A stretch of DNA of 47,651 nucleotides from assembly GCA_947166345.1 (NCBI GenBank), contig CAMVDU010000020.1, forward strand, positions 1 through 47,651. Direction: 5' to 3'. The notes under the pieces are model-generated. The model did not search any database. It saw nothing but the letters and a program-made list of their open reading frames with translations, and had not been told where the DNA came from. Below, in pieces: positions 30,851 to 38,900 of this stretch. A program made the position numbers and the translations under genes. Position 1 is the stretch's first letter. Every line of letters starts with the position of its first letter. Source of the stretch: an uncultured Prevotellaceae bacterium (GTDB lineage Bacteria > Bacteroidota > Bacteroidia > Bacteroidales > Bacteroidaceae).

Positions 30851-32673
30851 GCCAAATTGCGGGGCTGGTCCACATTCTTGCCCTTGCAGACCGCCACATG
30901 ATAGGCCAGGAGCTGCAGGGGGATGGTGGCCACAAGGGGTTCCAGGCACTCCAGAACGTCGGGCAGCTCGACCACCTCGTCGGCAATGCGGCTGATGGTG
31001 TCGTCGCCCTTGGACACCAGCGCGATGACACGTCCCTGACGGGCCTTAATCTCTTGGATATTAGACAGCACCTTCTCGTACATGGCATTATGTGTGGCAA
31101 TGACCACAACGGGCATGTCGCTGTCGATGAGGGCAATAGGACCGTGCTTCATCTCGGCAGCAGGATAGCCCTCGGCATGGATATAGGATATCTCCTTCAG
31201 CTTCAGGGCACCCTCGAGGGCTACGGGATAGGAATAGCCACGACCCAGGTAGAGGAAGTTGTGGGCATAGGTGAAGGTGCGTGCAAGGTCGCGCACTTTT
31301 TCGTTGGTCTTCAGCACCTCCTTGATGGTCTCGGGAATGCGGCTGAGGCCCTTCACCACCTTCAGGTACTCATCACGGTTGATGGTTCCCTTGGCCTCGC
31401 CCAGAGCAAGGGCAAACATGGTGAGCACGGTGACCTGACCGGTGAAAGCCTTCGTGGAGGCCACACCAATCTCGGGACCTACGTGGATATAGGTACCGGT
31501 ATCGGTGGCACGGGGGATGCTGGAGCCAATGGCATTGCAGATGCCATAGATGAAGGCGCCCTTCTCCTTGGCCAACTGGATGGCAGCAAGGGTGTCGGCA
31601 GTCTCACCACTCTGGGAGATAGCAATGACCACATCGTCGCAGGTGACTACGGGGTTGCGATAGCGGAACTCGGAGGCATACTCCACCTCACAGGGAATGC
31701 GGCAGAAAGTCTCGATGAGCTGCTTGCCGATGAGACCGGCATGCCACGAGGTGCCACACGCCACAATGACGATGCGCTTGGCTTCCAACAGTTGGCGACG
31801 ATAGTCGATGAGGGCTGAGAGCGTCACGTGGTCGGCCTCCACATTGATGCGTCCGCGCATACAGTTGGTGAGACACTCGGGCTGCTCGAAGATCTCCTTC
31901 AGCATGAAGTGGTCGTAACCGCCCTTCTCAATCTGTCCCAGGTCAATGTCCACCTTCTTCACCTTCAGTTCCTGCTCCTCGCCGAGGATGCTCATCACCT
32001 TCAGCTCTTCACCCAGACGGATGACGGCAATCATGCCATCCTCGAGGTACACCACCTTGTCGGTATATTCAATGATAGGACTGGCGTCAGAACCCAGAAA
32101 GAACTCATCCTGACCGATACCCACCACCAGCGGACTCTGCTTGCGGGCAGCAATAATCTGACTGGGGTCACGCTTATCAACGATAGCGATGGCGTAGGCG
32201 CCAATCACCTGGAAGAGGGCCACCTGAACAGCCTCGAGGAGGGTGAGCTTCTTCTTCACCATGATATACTCCACCAGCTGCACCAGCACCTCGGTATCGG
32301 TATCGCTCTTGAACTCCACACCCTTCGCCTTGAGCTTGGCCTTGATGTCGGCATAGTTCTCGATGATGCCGTTGTGGATGATGGCCAGATTGTGGCTCTG
32401 CGAATAGTGGGGGTGGGCATTGCGCGCCGAGGGCTCACCATGGGTGGCCCAACGGGTATGGGCAATACCTATGCAACCAGAGACATCCTTGTCGGAGCAA
32501 TACTCCGTGAGGTTGTCAACCTTTCCTTTCGCCTTATAGACATTGAGTTCGTTGCCAGCGTTGATAAGTGCCACACCGGCAGAGTCGTAACCACGGTACT
32601 CCAGTCGACGGAGTCCCTTAATAAGTATTGGATAAGCCTGCTGCTTACCAATATAACCAACTATTCCGCACAT
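30829..32673 (-). CDS. glmS: glutamine--fructose-6-phosphate aminotransferase
   Basis: A 614-residue enzyme that makes glucosamine-6-phosphate for peptidoglycan and lipid A. The N-terminal glutaminase starts MCGIVGYIGKQ with Cys2 as nucleophile (RRLEYRGYDSAGVAL, THGEPSARNAHPH); two SIS sugar-isomerase domains follow (ACGTSWHAGLIGKQL, ISQSGETADTLAAI; GRGYSYPVALEGALKLKE). The end DQPRNLAKSVTVE is typical. A longer frame to 32727 would begin with RTRVRLPPAPP, which is only the translated 3' end of the tmRNA. glmS starts 18 bp after the tmRNA. Confidence 0.95.
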   Translation of the reverse strand: MCGIVGYIGKQQAYPILIKGLRRLEYRGYDSAGVALINAGNELNVYKAKGKVDNLTEYCSDKDVSGCIGIAHTRWATHGEPSARNAHPHYSQSHNLAIIHNGIIENYADIKAKLKAKGVEFKSDTDTEVLVQLVEYIMVKKKLTLLEAVQVALFQVIGAYAIAIVDKRDPSQIIAARKQSPLVVGIGQDEFFLGSDASPIIEYTDKVVYLEDGMIAVIRLGEELKVMSILGEEQELKVKKVDIDLGQIEKGGYDHFMLKEIFEQPECLTNCMRGRINVEADHVTLSALIDYRRQLLEAKRIVIVACGTSWHAGLIGKQLIETFCRIPCEVEYASEFRYRNPVVTCDDVVIAISQSGETADTLAAIQLAKEKGAFIYGICNAIGSSIPRATDTGTYIHVGPEIGVASTKAFTGQVTVLTMFALALGEAKGTINRDEYLKVVKGLSRIPETIKEVLKTNEKVRDLARTFTYAHNFLYLGRGYSYPVALEGALKLKEISYIHAEGYPAAEMKHGPIALIDSDMPVVVIATHNAMYEKVLSNIQEIKARQGRVIALVSKGDDTISRIADEVVELPDVLECLEPLVATIPLQLLAYHVAVCKGKNVDQPRNLAKSVTVE

Positions 32674-32691
32674 ATTTTCTGTTTGTGTTAA

Positions 32692-33093
32692 TGGTGGAGC
32701 TGGAGGGAGTCGAACCCTCGTCCGCACAAGGAAACCATACGCTTTCTACACGCTTATCTTGGACTTCGTTTTCGTGCTGTGGCAAGACCCAAGCCACCAA
32801 CCACAGCCTTATCTCCTAAAGCTTCATCTGACAGTCGGAGCGCCCGACAGACTATTTCCGATGTTTACTGCACCGCTTGACCCTCGGATTCGGAACCAGA
32901 CCCTTGGAGCGATGTCTCGTTCGCCTACCTTGTAAGCGAATAAAGCTCTAATCTACTATGCTTCGATTAAGCAGCGAGAGCATACTCGTTGTTGCCAATT
33001 AATTATCCTACAGAAGAGATTAAGGAGCCTCCCATAGCCCAGCTCCGCGTGCTTACGTACCATCTCGTCTTGCCGTCAAATCCAGTCAACCCC
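32692..33093 (-). ncRNA. ssrA: transfer-messenger RNA
   Basis: About 402 nt. The 5' end GGGGUUGACUGGAUUUGACGG (33093 downward) pairs with the 3' end CAGCUCC-ACCA; the T-arm reads GGGTTCGACTCCCTCCAGC. The tag frame on the minus strand (32996-32967) is GGC AAC AAC GAG TAT GCT CTC GCT GCT TAA, giving a tag ending GNNEYALAA, the expected ALAA degradation signal. It rescues stalled ribosomes together with SmpB. The gap of about 400 bp between glmS and rsmD is filled by it. Confidence 0.95.
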
Positions 33094-33108
33094 AGATGAT
33101 AGTGGGTG

Positions 33109-33116
33109 CAAAGGTA
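33109..33116 (-). promoter_or_regulatory. -7 box of the tmRNA gene
   Basis: Minus strand TACCTTTG, 16 bp before the first base of tmRNA. The -33 region is formed by heptamer repeats and has no TTTG. Confidence 0.6.
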
Positions 33117-33124
33117 ATGATTTT

Positions 33125-33168
33125 AAGTGAAAAGTGAAGAGTGAAGAGTGAACAATTTGCTGCCGCCA
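33125..33168. repeat. GGCGGCAGCAAA head plus (TTCACTC)n heptamers upstream of tmRNA
   Basis: On the minus strand the head GGCGGCAGCAAA is followed by TTGTTCAC and TTCACTC/TTCACTT units. The array ends beside the tmRNA promoter. It is nearly identical to 34764-34806, including the following AAAGGTAAT-type flank. Confidence 0.8.
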
Positions 33169-33183
33169 GCAGAATTTTAACTT

Positions 33184-33771
33184 TTATTTAAACAGCGAGA
33201 AGTTGACGCTGCCGTAGGCACGGTGCTCCACAAAGTGGGGATACTGGGAGAAATCGTGGTCCTTGCCATGCTCCAGAACGAAGACGCCGTCGGGAGATAA
33301 AAGGGAAGAGGGAATAGTGAAAAGTGAACAATTTGCTTCCGCCGTAGTAGGCTGCGTATCCCTAAAGATGAGATCTGGCAGCCGGGAGAGTTCCTTGAGG
33401 GCGTAGGGGGGATCGGCAAAGATGAAGTCGAACTGCTGACGGCAGGACCTCAGGAAGCGGAAGACGTCGGCACGAAGAATGGAGGATTGAGTATTGAGAA
33501 TTGAGAGTTTTTTTGTGCATTCACAGATGAAGCGGTGATGGTCGCGGTCCAGTTCGATGCTGGTGACATGGGCACAGCCACGAGACAGCAGTTCGAGGGT
33601 GATGCTGCCCGTACCCGAGAAGAGGTCGAGAGCCTTGGCACCATCGAAGTCAACATACTGAATGAGCACGTTGAAGATGTTCTCCTTGGCAAAATCGGTA
33701 GTGGGCCGCGCCTTGAAGGTACGGGGAATGTCGAAATGACGTCCTTTATATTTTCCTGTAATGATCCTCAA
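33184..33771 (-). CDS. rsmD: 16S rRNA (guanine966-N2)-methyltransferase
   Basis: A 195-residue Rossmann methyltransferase: RIITGKYKGRHFDIP, RPTTDFAKENIFNVL, SAM loop ALDLFSGTGSITLELLSRG, and catalytic FADPPY. Two heptamer inserts lie in surface loops: one codes for LSILNTQSSILRA (33481-33515), the other, with a GGCGGAAGCAAA head, for AEANCSLFTIPSSLLS (33301-33346). Family members have about 180-190 residues, in line with these additions. Another heptamer run (TTAGAAT/TTATAAT) precedes the start at 33778-33809. Confidence 0.9.
   Translation of the reverse strand: MRIITGKYKGRHFDIPRTFKARPTTDFAKENIFNVLIQYVDFDGAKALDLFSGTGSITLELLSRGCAHVTSIELDRDHHRFICECTKKLSILNTQSSILRADVFRFLRSCRQQFDFIFADPPYALKELSRLPDLIFRDTQPTTAEANCSLFTIPSSLLSPDGVFVLEHGKDHDFSQYPHFVEHRAYGSVNFSLFK
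33301..33346. repeat. head plus heptamer repeat inside rsmD
   Basis: Minus strand: GGCGGAAGCAAA, then TTGTTCACT, TTTCACT, ATTCCCT, CTTCCCT. In frame within rsmD. A second, headless run of CTCAATT units is at 33481-33510. Confidence 0.75.
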
Positions 33772-33809
33772 GGGAAATTTATAATTTAGAATTTATAATT
33801 TAGAATTCC

Positions 33810-34613
33810 TTACCTGCCTTTGACAAATAGTGTTTGCATGTCGTAGGGCATACCCTTGATCTGAGTGACAGGAGCCTGATTGAAGTCGGCAACAGGGTTG
33901 ATGACGTAAGCCTTCTGCAGGTATTTCTTCAGTTCGCTCAGCAACCACTGCTGCTCGGGAATGTCGCCCACGATATGCAGCTCGTCATGCTCGGGCTGCA
34001 ACTGTAGTTGCTTCCACACATAGAGCAGGAAATAGAGCGAGTCGTGGGGACGGCCTGCCGCAAACGAGTTACAGAACTTGAAACGGTTCTGCTGGAAGCT
34101 GAAGATGTCTATCTGCTTTTCGTGGAAGTAGGCATAGAGCTTATGGCGGTTGCCCGTGAAGCTGCGCTGGTGTAGATGGCGCCATACGGGACTGATGGCA
34201 GCCACCAGCGTCACATCCTTGAAATGGTCGTCGATGACAAGACGCAGGTCACGGTTCATCGAAAACACAGCAACGGCATTCAGGTCGGGCAACACATTGT
34301 AATAGACTATCTCCTGCTCCTTGCTAGGGAAGGCATGACGATACATCGTCTCCATGGTATCTTCCTGAAACAACTCGACAGGCACCATCAGCACGTCACC
34401 ATCGTAGAGCACACGCACCCGCGGCGGAGTATCCAGCAACAGGTCGGCCTTCTTGAAAGCGTCACGCAGGTTGGCAGCCATGGAGATGCCGCTCTTCACC
34501 ACATAGGGTTCGAATATGATGCTATCGCCATCTTCAGAAGGCGTGGCAAACGACAGGGTGCCGCGTCCTATGCGGATGGTCATTCGTTGTCTGAGGTTAG
34601 TTGTTTCTGACAT
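33810..34613 (-). CDS. DUF3822 family protein
   Basis: A 267-residue protein that matches a Bacteroidetes-specific family with an actin/hexokinase-like (ASKHA) appearance: MTIRIGRGTLSFAT at the start, VRVLYDGDVLMVPVELF, YYNVLPDLNAVAVFSMNRDL, VAAISPVWRHLHQRS and LHIVGDIPEQQWL. It is commonly found beside rsmD, as here. The cellular role is not known to me. Its start overlaps the end of the small membrane protein gene by 17 bp, so the two are likely coupled. Confidence 0.75.
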   Translation of the reverse strand: MSETTNLRQRMTIRIGRGTLSFATPSEDGDSIIFEPYVVKSGISMAANLRDAFKKADLLLDTPPRVRVLYDGDVLMVPVELFQEDTMETMYRHAFPSKEQEIVYYNVLPDLNAVAVFSMNRDLRLVIDDHFKDVTLVAAISPVWRHLHQRSFTGNRHKLYAYFHEKQIDIFSFQQNRFKFCNSFAAGRPHDSLYFLLYVWKQLQLQPEHDELHIVGDIPEQQWLLSELKKYLQKAYVINPVADFNQAPVTQIKGMPYDMQTLFVKGR

Positions 34614-34740
34614 GTTCGATAAACTCTTTTTGTTTCTTTTCGCGCTGCACCTCTTTGGTCACGCTACGCACGCAGAGCACCAGCAGCACTATGGCCAGCG
34701 CTGCCAACAGCACACTGATGGCTATGTCTTTTTTCTGCAT
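34597..34740 (-). CDS. small single-pass membrane protein
   Basis: A 47-residue protein MQKKDIAISVLLAALAIVLL, then VLCVRSVTKEVQREKKQKEF, with one membrane helix (about 6-26) and a charged cytoplasmic tail. The -7 box TACCTTTG at 34756-34749 puts the transcript start within about 3 nt of this ATG, so the message would be leaderless or nearly so. It overlaps the DUF3822 gene. A longer frame to 34824 only adds translated heptamer repeats. Confidence 0.55.
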   Translation of the reverse strand: MQKKDIAISVLLAALAIVLLVLCVRSVTKEVQREKKQKEFIEHVRNN

Positions 34741-34763
34741 TCTGCTTGCAAAGGTAATATTTT

Positions 34764-34806
34764 TAAGTGAAAAGTGAAGAGTGAAAAGTGAATAATTTGC
34801 TGCCGC
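34764..34806. repeat. head plus (TTCACTT)n heptamers upstream of the small membrane protein
   Basis: Minus strand GCGGCAGCAAATTA then TTCACTT/TTCACTC units. Nearly the same as 33125-33168. It lies between the mutY stop and a -7 box. Confidence 0.8.
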
Positions 34807-34829
34807 ACATGATTTTTTTAACAAAACGG

Positions 34830-35918
34830 CTATGGGAGGAGTGCCAGCAGCTTCTCAACGAGACGAGGCAGGGCAAACTGGTCGAGTTCGGCTTCCTTGA
34901 TCCAGAAGTAGTCGGAGGGCAAGACTGGACGCTCGTCGGTATCAAAGAGGTAGAAGTCGGCATAGAGGACACGGTGTGTCAGGACGTGCTTCACGTTCTG
35001 GCGAAGCAATTGACAATGTTTGTCAATGGATGATGGACCATTGTTAATGGATAATGGATGATTGATAATGGATAATTGACCATCCTCCATCATCAACGGT
35101 TCGTAGAGACCCTGCCAGATATCGCCTGCAGGACGACGATGGATGGCGGTATAGCCCTGACAGCGGATATAGACATAGGTCAGGTGGCGCTCTTTGACTT
35201 TCAAGGTCTTCAGTTTGACGGGCAGCTCTCCCACCCTACCCTCACGCAGGGCCACACACGATTCTTGCAAAGGACAATCAGCACAGCGGGGTGCCGCTGG
35301 TGTACACTGCAGAGCACCGAAGTCCATGATAGCCTGGTTGTAAATGCCGGAATTTCCGGAGTTACCGGAATCTCCGGGACATCCGGACTTTCCGGACAAC
35401 CCAGAGACCAGCTCCTGTGCTAAGAGCGCAAACTCCTTTTTGCCTTCCGTGGTATTGATAGGCGTAGAGATGCCAAAATAGCGACTGAGCACACGATACA
35501 CATTACCATCGACCACAGCCACTGGCAGACCGAAAGCAATGGAACCGATGGCTGCCGCCGTATAGTCGCCCACACCCTTCAGCGAGCGCAGACCCTCGAT
35601 AGTCGTAGGGAAACCACCCAGCGCCACAATCTGTTTGGCAGCAAAGTGGAGGTTGCGGGCACGACTGTAATAGCCCAGTCCCTGCCACAGGCGCAGCACC
35701 TCATCCTCAGAGGCTGCTGCCAATCGCTCCACCGCAGGCCACTGTTGCATGAAACGCTCCCAGTAGGCCCATCCCTGCTTCACCTGCGTCTGCTGCAAGA
35801 TGATCTCTGACAGCCAGATGGCATAGGGGTCGCTGGTATCACGCCAAGGCAACTGGCGCCCGTTCTCACGGAACCATTGCAACAGGGTCAATACAAAAGG
35901 ATGAGGTTCTCTGTTCAT
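34830..35918 (-). CDS. mutY: A/G-specific adenine glycosylase
   Basis: A 362-residue base-excision enzyme that removes adenine opposite 8-oxoguanine. Marks: SEIILQQTQVKQGWAYWERF with the catalytic Glu, helix-hairpin-helix LKGVGDYTAAAIGS, VVDGNVYRVLSRYF with the catalytic Asp, and the iron-sulphur cysteines CTPAAPRCADCPLQESC. A NUDIX-like C-terminal domain recognises the oxidised base. Two in-frame repeats sit in loops: a TCCGGA nonamer run (GKSGCPGDSGNSGNSG, about 35344-35398) and an AATGGAT heptamer run (about 35012-35090, LSIINHPLSINNGPSS). The start codon is the last unit of a TACAATG heptamer array. Confidence 0.95.
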   Translation of the reverse strand: MNREPHPFVLTLLQWFRENGRQLPWRDTSDPYAIWLSEIILQQTQVKQGWAYWERFMQQWPAVERLAAASEDEVLRLWQGLGYYSRARNLHFAAKQIVALGGFPTTIEGLRSLKGVGDYTAAAIGSIAFGLPVAVVDGNVYRVLSRYFGISTPINTTEGKKEFALLAQELVSGLSGKSGCPGDSGNSGNSGIYNQAIMDFGALQCTPAAPRCADCPLQESCVALREGRVGELPVKLKTLKVKERHLTYVYIRCQGYTAIHRRPAGDIWQGLYEPLMMEDGQLSIINHPLSINNGPSSIDKHCQLLRQNVKHVLTHRVLYADFYLFDTDERPVLPSDYFWIKEAELDQFALPRLVEKLLALLP

Positions 35919-35941
35919 TGTACATTATACATTGTACATTG
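35919..35941. repeat. (TACAATG)n heptamers supplying the mutY start
   Basis: Minus strand AACAATG/TACAATG/TATAATG/TACAATG, each with an ATG; the last ATG opens mutY. They fill the whole gap to the sprA stop. Confidence 0.8.
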
Positions 35942-38900
35942 TTAACGCGTCAGCGAGAATTTCATGGAAATGCCGAAGTCCTGTGTGGTGGTAGGATAAC
36001 TGCTGCTGGAGAGCAACGGCGTATTGGTCTGACGGTCGTAGTAGGCGGTCAGGGTGAGGAAGCGTGACAGGGTATAGTCAGCCGAGATGGAGATCTTCAG
36101 AGCCGAGTTACCGCTGCTGGCCGAAGACACACCCGTGGCAATGTCGCGCGTGATGGCAGCCTGGTTGCGGAAGGATATATCAAGACGGGTGTTCAGGTCG
36201 TGGTTCACGCCCTTGCTATTCGACTTGATCTGCTTCTCATTCTCGTTCTTCGCGTTCTTGCTGTTTTTTCCACCTTTCACCTTACGATGACCACCGCCCG
36301 AACCGAAGATATTGAAATTGCTAATCTTATAACCCAGTCCGATGACCCAGTCCTTCGACTTCGACTCGTTGATCTGTACAGAGGTCATGGAGAGATTCAG
36401 CACGCGGGTGGTCTTATATTCAACCTTGGCTGTGAGGTTGTTGTTGAACGTCACGTCGAGACCCAGCAGCGGTGAGAAAGCCTCGTTGATGCTAACAGTA
36501 GAGATGTCATACATGGACGAAGGCGTATAACTGCCGTCAGCAGCCTGCACGTAACCCAGGTCACCCATATACTCCTGCCACGAGCTGTAGGAAGCATAGG
36601 AACCCACACTATAGATGCTCTTGTAGGCATGGTTGATGTTGACGCTCTTGAAGTGGTCGCGCAGCCAGGGCAGCTTGGAGAGACCCGAATAGCGCAGCGT
36701 CCAGTTGGGCAGCAGACGCGTGATGGCTGGGAAGATGTCGAGCGAGTTGCTGCCACCCAGCGTATAGCTTGACAGGAAGGCAGGGATGAGCACGTCGGCG
36801 CTGTAGGGATCAACAGGGTTCACGCCGGATATTCCGGACGTTCCGGATAATCCGGAATTTCCGGAGTTTCCGGAGTTATCAGGATACTGTGCCTGCACAC
36901 GGTCACGGAAGGAGGCTATCTTTCCGCAGAACTCCTCAAAGGTCTTCGAGTAGTAGCCGTTGTTGGCATCGCCCATACCCTCAAGGGCACTCTTGATGGA
37001 GATGGTCGTCATGGTGAACGTTCCTCCAAAGGTGGAAGGCGTGCCGGCATACATATACTGGATGCTCTTCGTCTTGTTGACAGTACGAGTGGCAGAGAGA
37101 TCTATCTTCAGGTCGCGCACAGGCTCCAATGTGGCCTTGATCTGCAGGTCCTCGGTAGCCGACGTGTTGGCAGGTGTTGCCACATTGTCGTTGCACAGCA
37201 GCCAGTTGTTCTCCATAGCCTTGTCGATATAGCTGTCGCCAGAGAGTCCGAAGGCGAAGTCGAGACCTGGTGCCATCACACCTCCTGTACGCTGTCCGAA
37301 GGCATCGCCAATATTGGGCATGAAGCCTGGCAACTGCATAGAGTACTGGTTGCGGTAGCTGACGTTAAGGGTGCGCACCATCATGAGGAAGCGTGCCGCC
37401 TGCTGGGCACCGTTGTACCACCACTGGTTGTCCAGCGGTTCCTTGGCGGTGACGTTCAGCTTCAGCTGGAGGCTGTCGCCTGTAGGCTTGATGAGGATTT
37501 TGTTGTCGTCAACCACCTTATACTTAATAGGATAGGTCTTGCCGTCCTTGGTCTTTGCCGAGACGATGAGACGTTTCGACTTCTTACCATGCTGCACGGT
37601 GATGGCGCTGTCAGGCAGAATGGTGATCTCCTTCTGGAAGGTGTTCTTGTTCTTGGGCAGTGCCGCCTTCTCCTTGTCGGCATCCTTCTGGGCGTTCTTA
37701 TCATCACCCTTGTCGCCTGCAGCATCCTTCTTCTTGGAGTCGTTTTTCTTCTTCGACTCTGTCTTCTTCTGCGTCTGGGCCTGTTTCTTGAAACGCTCGT
37801 TGGTCTTCTTCAGGAAGGGGATATGGTTGTAGAGCGTCTCGAAGTTGATAGATCCGTTGATGTTCAGGTTGCGGTTGTTCTGGATGGTATTACCCAGCGA
37901 AGTGCCGTCGTCGAGCTCCGTACCACGCAGCCATGAATAGGTGGCATTATAGGAAGCATCAGCCTTCATCCAGTCGAAGATGGGCAGTTTGTCGAGCGGC
38001 AGCTGATAGCTGGCTGTGAACGTCTGCTGGTAGTCGAGGGGCACACCAAAGTGTTTCAGGGATGTCCACACGGAGTCTTTCCATGCCTGGTAACTGTCGG
38101 CATAGAGGTCTTTGTTGATGGGCGTGTAGGGTTCTTCTATCTCTGCATGGGTTGCCGACTGGAAGTTCATGTGGAGGTTCTTCGTCAGGTCCCAGCGCAG
38201 GGAGAAGTCGCGGTTCCACAGGAACTGCTCCGAGAAGGTCAGCGGCAGGTTGGGGTTCTCTGTATTCTCCAGGTCACGTTCCTGCAACTCGTAGTAGCTG
38301 CGCGACAGTTCGGAGTTGAACGAGATGCTCTGCGGCAGGTAGTTCAGTCCCAGGGCCTTGGGGAAGTTCATCCACTTGGACTTCGACTTGATATTCTTGA
38401 ACGGCTCCCACGTCTTATAGACGGGCGAGTAGGTATAATTCAGTGAGCCACGCCACTGGTCATCATTCTCATAGACAGTGGTCTCGCCAGTGGTGTTACG
38501 ATGCGAATGACTATAGCTGAAGGCGAAGTTGGCAGGGTCGTAGGGCATGGGATGGCGTTTGTTCTTGATGCCCACACGTGCATTCGAGATAGAGAAGTTA
38601 CGCGACACATTCTTTGTCACTGCCATCGACTCTATTGAGTCACGCTCATGACGGTTGGCAGCAGCGTCAAGCGCATCGTCGAGTTCCATATCGGTATCCA
38701 GCGGGTTATACTTCGGACTGACGGTCTCCTTGGTGTAGGAATAGTACAGCGGTGCCGTCACCTTGGCCTTCTCAGGGAACAGCTTACCCAGCTCCAGATT
38801 GGTGGTTATCGAGTACGACATCTGGTTGTCGGTATTTCGCTGCATGACGGTCTCTTCCAGTCCGCCAAAGCCCTCAGTGATATAACGTCCAGTCATGTTC

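Noticed and set aside
30898..32691. Long plus-strand reading frames across glmS
   Set aside because: They are antisense to a clear full-length glmS and show no domain; their length follows from codon bias of glmS.
32674..32727. N-terminal extension of glmS
   Set aside because: It would translate the tmRNA 3' end; GlmS needs Cys directly after the initiator Met.
32692..32730. Possible tRNA gene (T-arm and CCA end)
   Set aside because: The T-arm belongs to the tmRNA: the partner 5' end is about 400 nt away and a tag reading frame lies between.
37640..37800. Lys-rich low-complexity part of sprA as a frameshift or insertion element
   Set aside because: The frame and flanking domains are continuous; Lys/Asp-rich loops are acceptable in SprA proteins.
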